This document shows positions 25,517 through 36,951 of a stretch of DNA of 64,000 nucleotides, piece after piece (within the stretch, counting starts at the first letter, position 1; each line of letters starts with the position of its first letter). Under the pieces are notes generated by a model, which saw only the letters and a program-made list of their open reading frames with translations, was not told where the DNA came from and did no database searches. Source of the DNA: an uncultured Bacteroidales bacterium (GTDB lineage Bacteria; Bacteroidota; Bacteroidia; Bacteroidales; P3); NCBI GenBank assembly GCA_944321885.1, contig CALUNB010000006.1, forward strand, positions 1 to 64,000. Direction: 5' to 3'. The translations under genes were made by a program, and so were the position numbers.

Positions 25517-27013
25517 TTAGCAGTGCATGAAACGGTTCACCAAGTCCATCATCTTCTGCGGGTCTTTTGCCACTTCTTCACGCAAACCCTTGTCCTTGAA
25601 ATCCTTGAGCGATTTCACCAAGCCGTCGATCAAGCCTTTGCTGAAAACGCCATACTGTTCGTAAACATCCCTCCGCGCTTGCAGGCAATCGGCGGAATCC
25701 TCGCAACATACCGGCAACTGGCGGTATTTCTTGGCCTTTTCCTTGTTTTCGTCACTGAAAATATTCACGTCCACGTAATTGTCGGCAGCGAACTGCAAGG
25801 CATTTTCCATCTCGAAGCCGTGGCGGGCCGCCACGCAAAGCCCGGCAATCAACAGGTAGATGTTGGCCGAACCGTCCGGGGCACGGAACTCGGCGGTCTG
25901 CTTGTTGGCATAATCGGGAGCCAGCTTGGCTTCTTTGGGATTGGCATCCGCCGCCATGTTCTTGGTGGTTTCCCATCCTAAGGGAACACGGACCAAAGCC
26001 GAGCGGTTGCGGTCGCCCCAGCAGATATTGGTCGGAGCTTCCTGGTGGGGAACCAAACGGAAATAGGACATCGGGTTGGTGTTCCCGAATGCGGTCAAGG
26101 AATCGGCCAGATCCAGATAACCGGCAATGGCCTTCTTGGCCACATCCGACAATTTGTGGTCCGCGCCGAGCATCTGGTTCTTGCCGTCCTTCATGATGGC
26201 CGTATGGATATGCATGCCGCTACCGGCCTTGCCTACCGTGATTTTCGGCGAGAAAGTCACCAGCAGGCCGTGTTCGTAAGCCATCGTGCGCAAAATCCAT
26301 TTTGCGATAATCAATTGGTCGGCAGCTTCTTCGAGCGGGCAAGGCAGGAATTCCACCTCGTTCTGCTCGTAGTTCTTTCCATCCTGGCAGAAGTTGCCCA
26401 CTTCGGAATGCCCGTACTTGATGCGGCAACCGCAAGAGGCCATGGCCAACATGGCTTCCTTCCGGAAGGCCTCGAATTTGGTGAAAGGCGAAGATTCGTG
26501 ATAGCCGCGTTGGTCGTCGGCTTGGAAAAGCGTGTCTTCCTCGCCTACCACGTAGTATTCCAATTCACCCATGCACCAGAATTCGTAGCCGGTCTTTTCC
26601 TTCATCATCTCGCCGGCGCGGCGCATCACATAGGCGGGGTCGCTTTCAAAGGGATTCCCGTCCTTGTCGTAATAAGAACACAAGAGGTCCAAGGTGGGGA
26701 TTTCGGCGAAAGGGTTCAGGTAGGCGGTGCGGTAGCGCGGAATCACGTACAAGTCGCTCGCGCCGGCATCCAGGTTCTTGAACAAGCTCGAACCGTCCAC
26801 GCGTTCGCCACAGCTCAAGATGGTCTTCACATAATCGAGATCGTTGACCACGAAATTCAGGGTCTTGAGACGGCCATCACCCGCCACATAGCGGAAATTG
26901 ACCATTTCGATCTGGTTCTCCTCGATGTAACGGAGGATGTCCTCTTTGGTGAACTCAGAAGCAGGCTTCTGGAGAAACTGCACCAACGGGTGCGGGTTCA
27001 TGGAAATGCTCAT
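25517..27013 (-). CDS. glnA: Glutamine synthetase type I
   Basis: A 498-residue enzyme that makes glutamine from glutamate, ammonia and ATP, in a dodecamer. Visible motifs are the beta-grasp N-terminus (IEMVNFRYVAGDGRLK), GERVDGSSLF, the metal-binding MGELEYYVV, HSEVGNF, the ATP-binding GSGMHIHTAI, and the substrate loop NPMSYFRLVPHQEAPTNICWGDRNRSALVR followed by AEFRAPDGSAN. The adenylylation motif NLYDLP of enterobacterial GS is not present, so activity is probably controlled by feedback or expression. Divergent from atpD, with its own promoter and terminator. Confidence 0.94.
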   Translation of the reverse strand: MSISMNPHPLVQFLQKPASEFTKEDILRYIEENQIEMVNFRYVAGDGRLKTLNFVVNDLDYVKTILSCGERVDGSSLFKNLDAGASDLYVIPRYRTAYLNPFAEIPTLDLLCSYYDKDGNPFESDPAYVMRRAGEMMKEKTGYEFWCMGELEYYVVGEEDTLFQADDQRGYHESSPFTKFEAFRKEAMLAMASCGCRIKYGHSEVGNFCQDGKNYEQNEVEFLPCPLEEAADQLIIAKWILRTMAYEHGLLVTFSPKITVGKAGSGMHIHTAIMKDGKNQMLGADHKLSDVAKKAIAGYLDLADSLTAFGNTNPMSYFRLVPHQEAPTNICWGDRNRSALVRVPLGWETTKNMAADANPKEAKLAPDYANKQTAEFRAPDGSANIYLLIAGLCVAARHGFEMENALQFAADNYVDVNIFSDENKEKAKKYRQLPVCCEDSADCLQARRDVYEQYGVFSKGLIDGLVKSLKDFKDKGLREEVAKDPQKMMDLVNRFMHC

Positions 27014-27078
27014 ATCTTATTTTTTTTAATTCCAAGGAATTTTCCGGAGCGGACCCGGATTGTCCAAACGGAAACTTG

Positions 27079-27109
27079 CAAAAATAATGCTTTTATCCGA
27101 TACTCCAAC
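27079..27109 (-). promoter_or_regulatory. Promoter for glnA
   Basis: On the minus strand TTGG (27105-27108) and TATTTTTG (27079-27086) are spaced about 19 bp, 65 bp upstream of the glnA ATG. Confidence 0.55.
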
Positions 27110-27143
27110 AGGAGGCGGGCCGCAAAAGTCTGTTTTGCCCTGA

Positions 27144-28817
<1,674 letters not shown>

Positions 28818-28831
28818 ACTGTTTAGAAACG

Positions 28832-29068
28832 ATGAGATTCACGATTGCCAATCCGGACAAGGAAATCCTGGACATGGAAGTCAAGCTGATCCAGCTTCCA
28901 GGCTTGGACGGTTCATTCGAAATCCTGGAAAACCATGCGCCCTTGCTATCCATCCTGGCCCAAGGGCGCGTCCGCATGATCGACATGGAAGGCCAGGAAC
29001 ATACCTTGGACGTCGAAGGCGGCTTCCTGGGCTTGGCCGATAACCAATGCCATCTGTTGCTGGTGTAA
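28832..29068 (+). CDS. atpC: F1 ATP synthase subunit epsilon, short form
   Basis: A 78-residue protein matching only the N-terminal beta-sandwich of subunit epsilon (LPGLDGSFEILENHAPLLSIL, FLGLADNQCHLLL). The C-terminal helical hairpin of about 50 residues, which inhibits ATP hydrolysis in E. coli and Bacillus, is absent. Short epsilon subunits are usual in Bacteroidota. It begins 14 bp after atpD and ends 9 bp from the stop of a convergent gene, so no further atp genes follow. Confidence 0.93.
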   Translation: MRFTIANPDKEILDMEVKLIQLPGLDGSFEILENHAPLLSILAQGRVRMIDMEGQEHTLDVEGGFLGLADNQCHLLLV

Positions 29069-29077
29069 CAGGGTAAG

Positions 29078-30664
29078 CTAATCCACCAAGACCTTGTTGA
29101 GGTAAAACACGCATTGGCGGCTCTTGCCTTTGCGGCGGGTGTTCTGGACTTGTTCATAACCATAGGCGATGAAACAGCCCGGATACCAAGGAGCCAAACC
29201 GTCCCTCCACGTCTTCAACACCCGGTCGCCCGGATAAGCCGAAGCCAGTTTGAAACTTTGCAAGGTTCCTATGCCGAAAGGCGACACACAGCGGTAATAG
29301 ACGATTCCTTGGGCATTGTATCCGTACACCAAACGCCCCGAGCTGTCCTGGCTCACTGCCGAAACGGGCTGCAGATTCATGTAACGCACATCGTGCTGGA
29401 TATCGAAAACCGAATTTCCCCTGTTCTTACCCAAACTGTCAAAAACCGCGTAAAAAGCATTCTTGTACCGGAACCCCTCGAACTCGGTCCGGGTGTAAGG
29501 CATCATGCGCCCGTAAAAATCGTAAGAAACCTCGGTGGTCGTGTTCACAATCCTCTCATAGACTTCCACGGTCAAGGAAAACAAGCCCTCCCTTGTTTCC
29601 AAGCGGGGCAAGCCGATATAATCCGGCAAGATGGTCCGTCCTCCGGCTTGGTCGAGCGCCTGGGAGACCTTGAACATCTCTTCCCGGCTCATAAGGGTAT
29701 CCAAGGCAGGGAAATCCAAGTAAGCACGGGCCCAAAAATCTTTCGTTTCCCCCTTGACCCAAAGCAAGGAAAACAACCCGGCCGTTTCCGTCCCCCTGTC
29801 GTAGCTGGAAACGCTTTGCCGCTTGCTGTCCAAGTTCCATGTCCCGCCCAACAAAAGGGTATCCCCACCCAGAAGCGCCATACGGGCATCTATCAAACGC
29901 CAGTCCTTGCGCGGGGAAACCAGCGTCCATTTCTCCTGCCGGCTCCCATCGAAGGAAAGGCGTTCCAAATCGAAACTGCCCTCCTGTAATTTGGCATCCC
30001 GCATCAGGAAATAGGCTTGCCTGCCCACCGTGTCCAGCTGCATGTCGCACCAATCGTAATCCCGCATCGTGCCTATTTCGGTCCGGTAAAGCGTGTCGGC
30101 CTGCAAATCCAGACAGCAATACTGGTAGCGGGATTTGTTCAACATCAGGAAATGCCAGGAATCCGGCAAGATATGGAAAGACAAGATACTCCCTTTTTCC
30201 AAGCCTTCCACGGCAACCTCATGCGGGCGTTTCCGGTAATTCCCGTCCGCCAAACAGAGCGGGACTTCCAAGAAGGAAGGCAGGTCGTCGCGGTTCCAGA
30301 TGGATGCAAGGACAAAACGGACGCTGTCGGCTTCTATCCGGTAGCCCAAAAAGGAATAGGAACTCTCCAGTTCCAGATTCGTGGCCCAACGTTGTTTCAG
30401 GTTTTCATCGTAAAAATAAACCATCCGTTGGGGACGGACCGAAAACAAATCGTTCTGTTTCATGACTACCAACAACCCCAGCTGTCCCACGGTCAAGACA
30501 GAAAAGGGGTCATCGTCTTCCACCACCGGCAATTCCGCCCTTGCCACATAAGGAGCCTGGGCTTGGGCAACAAAGGTTCCGCCCTGCCACATAAGGTTCC
30601 CAAGGAAAAGCAAAATCCACAAAACCTTGGTCTTGACAAGCACACAAGCCAATATTTTTTTCAT
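29078..30664 (-). CDS. Secreted protein of unknown function
   Basis: A 528-residue protein with a long signal peptide (residues 1-36, cleavage near VAQAQ). The mature part is rich in aromatic and beta-forming residues with repeating blocks such as DSVRFVLAS, HFLMLNKSRYQYCCLDL and DTLLLGGTWNLD, which hints at a beta-propeller. No catalytic motif, lipobox or membrane segment is visible. It lies convergent to atpC and upstream-adjacent to hemW on the same strand (90 bp gap). I cannot name a family. Confidence 0.65.
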   Translation of the reverse strand: MKKILACVLVKTKVLWILLFLGNLMWQGGTFVAQAQAPYVARAELPVVEDDDPFSVLTVGQLGLLVVMKQNDLFSVRPQRMVYFYDENLKQRWATNLELESSYSFLGYRIEADSVRFVLASIWNRDDLPSFLEVPLCLADGNYRKRPHEVAVEGLEKGSILSFHILPDSWHFLMLNKSRYQYCCLDLQADTLYRTEIGTMRDYDWCDMQLDTVGRQAYFLMRDAKLQEGSFDLERLSFDGSRQEKWTLVSPRKDWRLIDARMALLGGDTLLLGGTWNLDSKRQSVSSYDRGTETAGLFSLLWVKGETKDFWARAYLDFPALDTLMSREEMFKVSQALDQAGGRTILPDYIGLPRLETREGLFSLTVEVYERIVNTTTEVSYDFYGRMMPYTRTEFEGFRYKNAFYAVFDSLGKNRGNSVFDIQHDVRYMNLQPVSAVSQDSSGRLVYGYNAQGIVYYRCVSPFGIGTLQSFKLASAYPGDRVLKTWRDGLAPWYPGCFIAYGYEQVQNTRRKGKSRQCVFYLNKVLVD

Positions 30665-30753
30665 CTTTCCGTATTTTCAAGAAGCAGCCCGGATTTCCGG
30701 CCAAGCCTTTCCAATGGCCCGGTGGAACCCATCGGGGATACTCCTTCCTTATC

Positions 30754-31896
30754 CTAAAAAAATTCCGAGGCAATGCCATCGGTCAACAAACGTTTCGAAT
30801 CCGGAATCCGGTACATACCGTTCTCGATGACCAAGTTTCCCCGATTGCATTCCAAGGCAGCCTGCCGCCCAAAAGCCGCTTGCAAAGCCGGGGAAAAGCG
30901 CTCCAAGCGTTCCGGTTCCACACCCCGGAGCGTGCGCAGGGCCGTCATGACATATTCATGGTAATTGTCTTCCTCGCTCAGGAATTCCCTTCCCTTCCCG
31001 GCTTCGGTATCCTGCAGGTAATCCGGCAGACGGGATGTGTTCCAGAAACGCTCCCGTCCTATGTAGGAATGCGCCGAAGCTCCCAAGCCCAAATACGGGA
31101 GGTCGCGCCAATAGTTCGAATTATGCAGGGCTTCAAAACCCGGCTTTGCCAAATTGGAAATCTCATAGTGTTCAAAACCTTGTCGATGGGCAAATTCCTG
31201 CAAACAAAAGAATTCCCTTTCCACTTCCTCGTCCGGGGCCATCCGGTAACGGCCTTGTTCCACTTTCCGCCAAAGCAGCGTTCCGGGTTCCAGGCTCAAG
31301 GCATAGGCCGAGAAATGAGGCAGGCCAAGCCGGGCAATCCAGGACAAGTTTTCGCGCCAGGATGCCAAGGCCGTTTCCTCCCCACCCCACAAACCGTAAA
31401 TCAAATCCACCGAAAGGTTCTCGAACCCTGCTTTACGGGCATTCTCCACCGCCGCCAAGGCATCCTTCGCGTCATGGCAACGGTTCAAAACTTTCAAATC
31501 TTGGTCATGGAAAGATTGTACCCCGATGCTGATTCTCCTCACCGGTGTGTAATTCCGCAAATCACGCAAATAATCCAGACCCAAATGCTCGGGGTTGGCT
31601 TCAAAGGAAACTTCCTCCAAAGCGGAAAAATCAAAGACATCTTCCAGCGCCCTGAAAAGGGAAGCGTAAAAAGCCACCGGCAAGATGGAAGGCGTTCCTC
31701 CCCCCACGTACAAGGTGGCTACCGGAATCCTTTCCCCTCCGAAATAGCGGACCACCTGGTTCCGGGCTTCGTGGCACAAAGCGCGGCGGTAGTCCTCCAC
31801 CCGTCCGGCATCGAAAGCCGCCACCGAAAAAAATGCACAATAAAGGCACTTGCGGCGGCAAAAAGGAACATGTATGTACAAACCCGGCTTCTCCAT
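30754..31896 (-). CDS. hemW: Radical SAM heme chaperone HemW
   Basis: A 380-residue radical SAM protein. IHVPFCRRKCLYCAF (residues 8-22) holds the CxxxCxxC cluster ligands, and CAFF rather than the CDFF of oxygen-independent coproporphyrinogen oxidase HemN is typical of HemW. YVGGGTPS, ISIGVQSFHDQDL and NLSVDLIYGLWG are further family motifs. HemW binds heme and delivers it to respiratory enzymes; it lacks the HemN-specific N-terminal residues and should not be taken as coproporphyrinogen dehydrogenase. It begins three bases after the stop of a sensor kinase gene. Confidence 0.92.
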   Translation of the reverse strand: MEKPGLYIHVPFCRRKCLYCAFFSVAAFDAGRVEDYRRALCHEARNQVVRYFGGERIPVATLYVGGGTPSILPVAFYASLFRALEDVFDFSALEEVSFEANPEHLGLDYLRDLRNYTPVRRISIGVQSFHDQDLKVLNRCHDAKDALAAVENARKAGFENLSVDLIYGLWGGEETALASWRENLSWIARLGLPHFSAYALSLEPGTLLWRKVEQGRYRMAPDEEVEREFFCLQEFAHRQGFEHYEISNLAKPGFEALHNSNYWRDLPYLGLGASAHSYIGRERFWNTSRLPDYLQDTEAGKGREFLSEEDNYHEYVMTALRTLRGVEPERLERFSPALQAAFGRQAALECNRGNLVIENGMYRIPDSKRLLTDGIASEFF

Positions 31897-31899
31897 GCC

Positions 31900-33459
31900 C
31901 TACATCCTCACGTCCTTGTTCAGAATCACCCGGAAAGTCGTCCCGACCTTCAGGACCGAACTCTTGACGAAAATCCTGCCCTTGTGGTATTTCTCCACAA
32001 TCCGCTTGCAAAGGGTCAAACCGACCCCCCAGCCCCGTTTCTTGGTCGTGAATCCCGGTTCGAATATCTTGGTGAACATACTTTTGGGCATACCTTTCCC
32101 GGTATCCCGCACATCGATAGTCACGTGCTCGGAACTTTCCTCTATGGTAATACTGATTTCCCCGACATTGTCCCCGATGGCATTGAGCGCGTTCTTGCAC
32201 AAGTTCTCGATGACCCATTCAATCAGGGATTCGTTGATTTGCGCCATGATGACGGCATCTTCCGGCACATTGACCGAAAAAGCGACCCGTTTGGAACTCC
32301 TGGCCTTCAAATAGAACATGGACTTGTACACGACCGGCACCACATTGGCCCAATTCAACTCGGGTACCGAGCCGATTTTCGAGAAACGGTTCGTCACCAA
32401 TTCTATACGCTTCACATCCTTTTCTATTTCGGCCAAATCATTGGGGTCCATCGGTTCCCCTTCCTTGAGCTTGTAGTAATCAATCCAAGCCAGAAGCGAG
32501 GACAAGGGCGTACCCAGCTGGTGGGCCGTCTCTTTCGACATGCCCCACCAAATCTGGTTCTGTTCCATCCGTTTGGCAAAATCGAGCAAGGAAAGTATCC
32601 CCAAGAGCACAATCAGCAAAGCCAGCAAAATGGCCAAGGGAAAAAAGCGCATATTGCGGAGCAAGGAAGAAGACTCGTAAAACACATACAATTCCTGCTC
32701 CTCCCAACCGGGGATGCTCATCTGGATAGGCGGGTTTTCACCCATCATCTTCTCCATCAAATCGTGCATGGCATCTTTCGAGTAGAAGACCTCCGGGTTC
32801 AGGTTGGAATATGCCAGAACCGTCTCTTGGCTCGCATCGGTAATCAGGACCGGCACCGAAGATGTGTTGTTCATGCTTTCCTGCATGAAGGAGCTGTCCA
32901 AATCCCGGAAAACGGAACGCAGGCTCAGGAACACTTCGGAGGGCTTGAAATACAATTGGTATATCGTACCCTGGGCATCGACCATGATAGGAGGATACAA
33001 GGAATAGTCCGCCTGTATTTCCTTGGTGAAGACAGGGTTTTTCTTCGGGTTGATTTCCGGGTCGTGGGATTCAAGGATGTTCCCGGAAGGGTCCACCAAA
33101 ATGAAAGGCCGCTGGTTGCTCGACATGATCCGCCTCAAGTACTCGAAATCGGCCGGGGATGAGATTTCGGGACTGAACACTTGTTCGTACACGTACGACC
33201 AGACCATGGCATACTGGCGTTCCTCGGTTTCCATCTTGGCAAAAATGCTCCGCGCCCGGACAGCCATGTCGGATTGGCGCAAAGTGGTAATCGCCCAGTT
33301 CCGGACCCGGTCCCTTTCGTCCCTCTCCATCCGGTTCACCATAATCTGGGAAAAGACCAAGGTGAAGGCCAAGATGACGGTGGAAGTCGATATCAACAAG
33401 AAATTCAAACTGCTGCTACGGAGTTTGATGACACGTTTGTTCCTTTTGGGCATAAGCAT
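31900..33459 (-). CDS. Membrane sensor histidine kinase
   Basis: A 519-residue protein. A first membrane helix spans about residues 17-37 and a second about 272-292, bracketing an extracytoplasmic sensor region of about 230 residues. No HAMP domain is evident. The dimerisation helix carries KETAHQLGTPLSSLLAW (His 313) instead of the usual HELRTPL, a variant common in Bacteroidota. The ATPase domain shows NLCKNALNAI, DTGKGMP and GWGVGLTLCKRIVE. No response regulator gene is adjacent. The start at MLMPKRN is chosen because upstream codons are not family-like; 33453 is an alternative. Likely co-transcribed with hemW. Confidence 0.9.
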   Translation of the reverse strand: MLMPKRNKRVIKLRSSSLNFLLISTSTVILAFTLVFSQIMVNRMERDERDRVRNWAITTLRQSDMAVRARSIFAKMETEERQYAMVWSYVYEQVFSPEISSPADFEYLRRIMSSNQRPFILVDPSGNILESHDPEINPKKNPVFTKEIQADYSLYPPIMVDAQGTIYQLYFKPSEVFLSLRSVFRDLDSSFMQESMNNTSSVPVLITDASQETVLAYSNLNPEVFYSKDAMHDLMEKMMGENPPIQMSIPGWEEQELYVFYESSSLLRNMRFFPLAILLALLIVLLGILSLLDFAKRMEQNQIWWGMSKETAHQLGTPLSSLLAWIDYYKLKEGEPMDPNDLAEIEKDVKRIELVTNRFSKIGSVPELNWANVVPVVYKSMFYLKARSSKRVAFSVNVPEDAVIMAQINESLIEWVIENLCKNALNAIGDNVGEISITIEESSEHVTIDVRDTGKGMPKSMFTKIFEPGFTTKKRGWGVGLTLCKRIVEKYHKGRIFVKSSVLKVGTTFRVILNKDVRM

Positions 33460-33657
33460 ACGGCGTTGTAGGAGAACCACGTTTCTCCCGGAATGTAAAG
33501 ATACAGCATTTGCAGGAATCCGGGAAATTTGCAGACCGGCAGGAACACGATAGGAACACCACCCGTCCATACCTTGTTTCCCAAAGCGGGATTCATCCAT
33601 GAAAAACGGGGATTTGTCGAACAAATCCGACCGGAACACGGCTCTTTTCCCCTAAAA

Positions 33658-33689
33658 TTTGGAAGATTTTCCCTCTTGGTTTATATTTG
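33658..33689 (+). promoter_or_regulatory. Bacteroides-type promoter for the outer-membrane barrel gene
   Basis: TTTG at 33658-33661 and TATATTTG at 33682-33689, spaced 20 bp, a full consensus match. The ATG follows at 33775. Confidence 0.75.
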
Positions 33690-33774
33690 CCTGCCTTTGG
33701 AAAAGACCGCTTGGCCGCGCCCTGTCTTTCCAAGAGGAAAAGTCTCTTCGTGTGACGCTTATAACGAATTTTCC

Positions 33775-36273
33775 ATGTTTTTCCATAAAAGAACCTTCAT
33801 TCTTCCCAAGCTGCTTCCGGTATGCTTGTTCCTCGCCCTTTCGAGCCGTTTGGCTGCACAAAGCGGCAGTTTTTCCGGAAAAATCATCGAACAAGGCGTG
33901 GACGTGCCTTTGGAGTTTGTCAACGTCATCGTCCGGGACACGGCCACCAAGGAAATGAAAGGGGGCGCCATCTCCGACATCGATGGGAATTTCCTCATTG
34001 AATCCTTGCCGCTCGACCGGCCCTTGCAGGCCACCTACTCTTCCATGGGTTTCAAGACCCTGTCCAGTCCCGTATTCCGGCTCAGCAAAGCCAAGCCTTC
34101 CTACCAGGCCGGGACCTTGGTCATGGGTACTGAAGCGCAATTGTTGGAAGCGGTCACGATCAAAGGTCAAAAACGGACTATCGAGTACAACCTCGACCGC
34201 AAAGTGGTCAATGTGGAGCAGAGTTTGGTGAGCGAAGGAGGCTCGGCCGTGGACGTGCTCCAGAACGTCCCTTCGGTCAGCGTGGACGAGGAAGGGAACA
34301 TCTCGATGAAAGGGAGCGACAACGTGACAATCCTGATTGACGGAAGGCCGGCCACGCTCTCGGGCATGGGGCTGGAACAAATTTCGGCCAACAACATCGC
34401 CAACATCGAAATCATTTCCAACCCTTCGGTGAAATACAACCCGGAAGGGACCTCTGGCATCGTCAACATCATCACCAAGGAACGTCAACGGACCGGGTTC
34501 AACGGCAATGTGTACGCTTCGGGGTCCACCTCCAACCGTTACGGGCTCGGAACCAACCTGAGCTGGGGATTCAAAAAAGCCACCTTGTTCACCAACCTCG
34601 ACCTCAGTTACCGGAAGCGGGAATCCTCCGGGCAGTCCACGCGGACCAGCTACCGGGGCGGCAACAGCCTTTTCCCGGACGACAACATCCAGGTGGAGGA
34701 AGGCAACAGCATCCGCCAACGGGAAGGCTTCGGGGGCAAATTCCAATTGGGGACCGATGTCCATTTCGATTCCAAGAACAGCCTCTTGCTCAGCGCCACC
34801 TTCAATGCTTGGAAGAACGACCGCATCAACCGCACGCCCGAAACCCGGACCTACAGTTATTTCGACCCGGCCGGGGACGGTTCCTTACCTCCTTTGGAAG
34901 AAGACGAACATTGGATGCGGACCTTGAACACCTACAGCATGGACGACGACCGCATGTATGACGGGCAAGCCGCCATTTCCTATATCCACAAATTCGGCAA
35001 ACCCAAACAGGACCTGACTTTCGATGCCACGCTCAGTTACCATACCCCGAAAGGGACTTCGAGCAACGACCGTATCCTGATGACTGCCGAAGACACGAGC
35101 CGTACACTCCAAACCATCACCAACGACCGGAAGGGTATCGACTTTGAAGCCCAGCTCAACTATCTCCATCCCTTCAACGACAATCTGTCCTTGGAAGTCG
35201 GATACCAAGCCAAGCTGCAATGGCAACAGACCCGGAGCCGTTATGACAGCCGTCTCAACCCCTACCAGGACACGGCCATCGATTTCGACTATATCGAACA
35301 CAACCACGGCATCTATGCCAACGTGATGGGGACGTTCGGAAAATTCACCTTCCAGGTTGGCGGACGTATGGAAGCCGATTTGATGACCGCCAACACCGTG
35401 CGGGACGGAGGTGACACAAGCTTTTCCTACAGCCGTTTCCGTTTCTACCCCTCCGTCCACATGTCGTACAAAATCGGGGAAAAACAAGAATTGCAATTGA
35501 GTTACAGCCGCCGTGTGAACCGGCCCCGCCCCCATAACCTCGATCCTTACATCGACTATGCCGACTACCCTTCCTCGATTGATTACGGGAACCCGAACCT
35601 GAAACCCCAGGATATCCATTCGGTGGAACTCAATTACTCCCTCTTCCTCAAATCCTCCTCGTTCTACGTGACGGTCTACTACCGTTACATGCAGGATTTG
35701 ATCCGGCGCTACCAATTCGAGGCGGCCGACCCGGCTTCGGGCGAAGTCCTCCTGAACCGGACGTTCATGAACTATGCCCACGGGCATACCTACGGGGTCG
35801 ATATTTCCTATGAACAACAAATCTTGAAATGGTGGCGCATGAGCCTGAGCGGCAGCTTGTACCAAAACATGACCTCGGACGACAACCTGGACGAATCCAC
35901 GACCACCGAGGGCCTCAGTTACAGCGCCCAATTCAACACCACGATGAACCTGCCCTTGGATTTCACACTCCAGCTTACCTGCCGTTACCGGGGACCTTCC
36001 TATTGGGGGCAGACCCGTTTCGACCAGAACGTGGTGGGGGAAATCGCGTTGCGGAAATCTTTCTTGAAAAACAAACTGAGTGTGGGGCTCCGGGTACGGG
36101 ACTTGTTCCATACCATGCAGTGGAACAGCACCGTGACCGGCGATGGGTTCCGGACTTACAGCAAAAGCCGGACCAAGAATTCCACGGCCTTGTACGTCAC
36201 CCTGACCTACAAGTTCAACGAAGGGGTGGATGAAAGCCGGAACCGGCAACGGCAGCCCCGCCCGCCTATGTAA
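33775..36273 (+). CDS. Outer-membrane beta-barrel protein with CarboxypepD-like domain (TonB-receptor related)
   Basis: An 832-residue outer-membrane protein with a signal peptide (cleavage near RLAAQ). It has a CarboxypepD_reg-like domain (about 30-115, SGKIIEQGVDVPLEFVNVIV), a plug (DVLQNVPSVSVDEEGNISMKG, LIDGRPATLSG, IEIISNPSVKYNPEGTSGIVNIIT) and an OMP_b-brl_3 type barrel with SYSRRVNRPRPHNLDPYIDYAD. These receptor-like proteins are frequent in Bacteroidota and their cargo is usually unknown. No SusD or anti-sigma genes are adjacent. The FAH hydrolase gene follows after 8 bp. Confidence 0.88.
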   Translation: MFFHKRTFILPKLLPVCLFLALSSRLAAQSGSFSGKIIEQGVDVPLEFVNVIVRDTATKEMKGGAISDIDGNFLIESLPLDRPLQATYSSMGFKTLSSPVFRLSKAKPSYQAGTLVMGTEAQLLEAVTIKGQKRTIEYNLDRKVVNVEQSLVSEGGSAVDVLQNVPSVSVDEEGNISMKGSDNVTILIDGRPATLSGMGLEQISANNIANIEIISNPSVKYNPEGTSGIVNIITKERQRTGFNGNVYASGSTSNRYGLGTNLSWGFKKATLFTNLDLSYRKRESSGQSTRTSYRGGNSLFPDDNIQVEEGNSIRQREGFGGKFQLGTDVHFDSKNSLLLSATFNAWKNDRINRTPETRTYSYFDPAGDGSLPPLEEDEHWMRTLNTYSMDDDRMYDGQAAISYIHKFGKPKQDLTFDATLSYHTPKGTSSNDRILMTAEDTSRTLQTITNDRKGIDFEAQLNYLHPFNDNLSLEVGYQAKLQWQQTRSRYDSRLNPYQDTAIDFDYIEHNHGIYANVMGTFGKFTFQVGGRMEADLMTANTVRDGGDTSFSYSRFRFYPSVHMSYKIGEKQELQLSYSRRVNRPRPHNLDPYIDYADYPSSIDYGNPNLKPQDIHSVELNYSLFLKSSSFYVTVYYRYMQDLIRRYQFEAADPASGEVLLNRTFMNYAHGHTYGVDISYEQQILKWWRMSLSGSLYQNMTSDDNLDESTTTEGLSYSAQFNTTMNLPLDFTLQLTCRYRGPSYWGQTRFDQNVVGEIALRKSFLKNKLSVGLRVRDLFHTMQWNSTVTGDGFRTYSKSRTKNSTALYVTLTYKFNEGVDESRNRQRQPRPPM

Positions 36274-36281
36274 TCCAAGCC

Positions 36282-36896
36282 ATGAAAATCATCTGCATCG
36301 GACAAAATTACCGGGAACACATCAAGGAATTGGGTACGAAAGTTCCCGAAAAGCCGGTTTTCTTCTGCAAGCCCGACACGGCCCTGCTTTTGCGGAACCG
36401 GCCTTTTTACATCCCCGATTTCACCCGAAACCTGCATTACGAGACCGAACTGGTCGTCCGGATTTGCAAAGTCGGCAAGAACATCGCGCCCCGTTTCGCT
36501 CCGGACTATTACGATGCCTATACCCTGGGCTTCGATTTCACGGCAAGGGACATACAGGAATACTGCCGCAGGGAGGGTTTGCCCTGGGAAGCCTGCAAGG
36601 CATTCGACAACTCGGCGGCTATCGGGGAATTCATTCCCAAGGACAAGTTCCCGCAAGGTCCTGACGACTTACGTTTTGAAATGAAAAAGAACGGGGAATC
36701 CTGCCAAAAGGGCCATACCGCCGACATGATTTTCAAAGTCGATGAAATCATCAGCTACGTTTCCAAATTCTTCACCCTCCGGACCGGCGACTATATCTTC
36801 ACCGGCACTCCTCCGGGAGTCGGCGCCCTGCAAATCGGGGACCGGCTGGAGGCGTTTTTGGAGGGGATTGCGGTCCTGCGCTGCACCATAAAATGA
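36282..36896 (+). CDS. Fumarylacetoacetate hydrolase family protein
   Basis: A 204-residue protein of the FAHD1/YcgM type. GQNYREHIKELG opens the domain, KPDTALLLRN carries substrate contacts, HYETELVVRI gives the metal-binding Glu pair with the later DFTARDIQ, and FTGTPPGVG closes the active site. Related enzymes act as acylpyruvate hydrolases or oxaloacetate decarboxylases/tautomerases. The short length fits the single-domain FAHD1 group. It is very close to the preceding barrel gene, but a functional link is doubtful. Confidence 0.9.
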   Translation: MKIICIGQNYREHIKELGTKVPEKPVFFCKPDTALLLRNRPFYIPDFTRNLHYETELVVRICKVGKNIAPRFAPDYYDAYTLGFDFTARDIQEYCRREGLPWEACKAFDNSAAIGEFIPKDKFPQGPDDLRFEMKKNGESCQKGHTADMIFKVDEIISYVSKFFTLRTGDYIFTGTPPGVGALQIGDRLEAFLEGIAVLRCTIK

Positions 36897-36951
36897 AGGG
36901 CGGTGGAAAGAGGGTTATACCTCTTATTATTGATTTGCACCTATTATTTTC

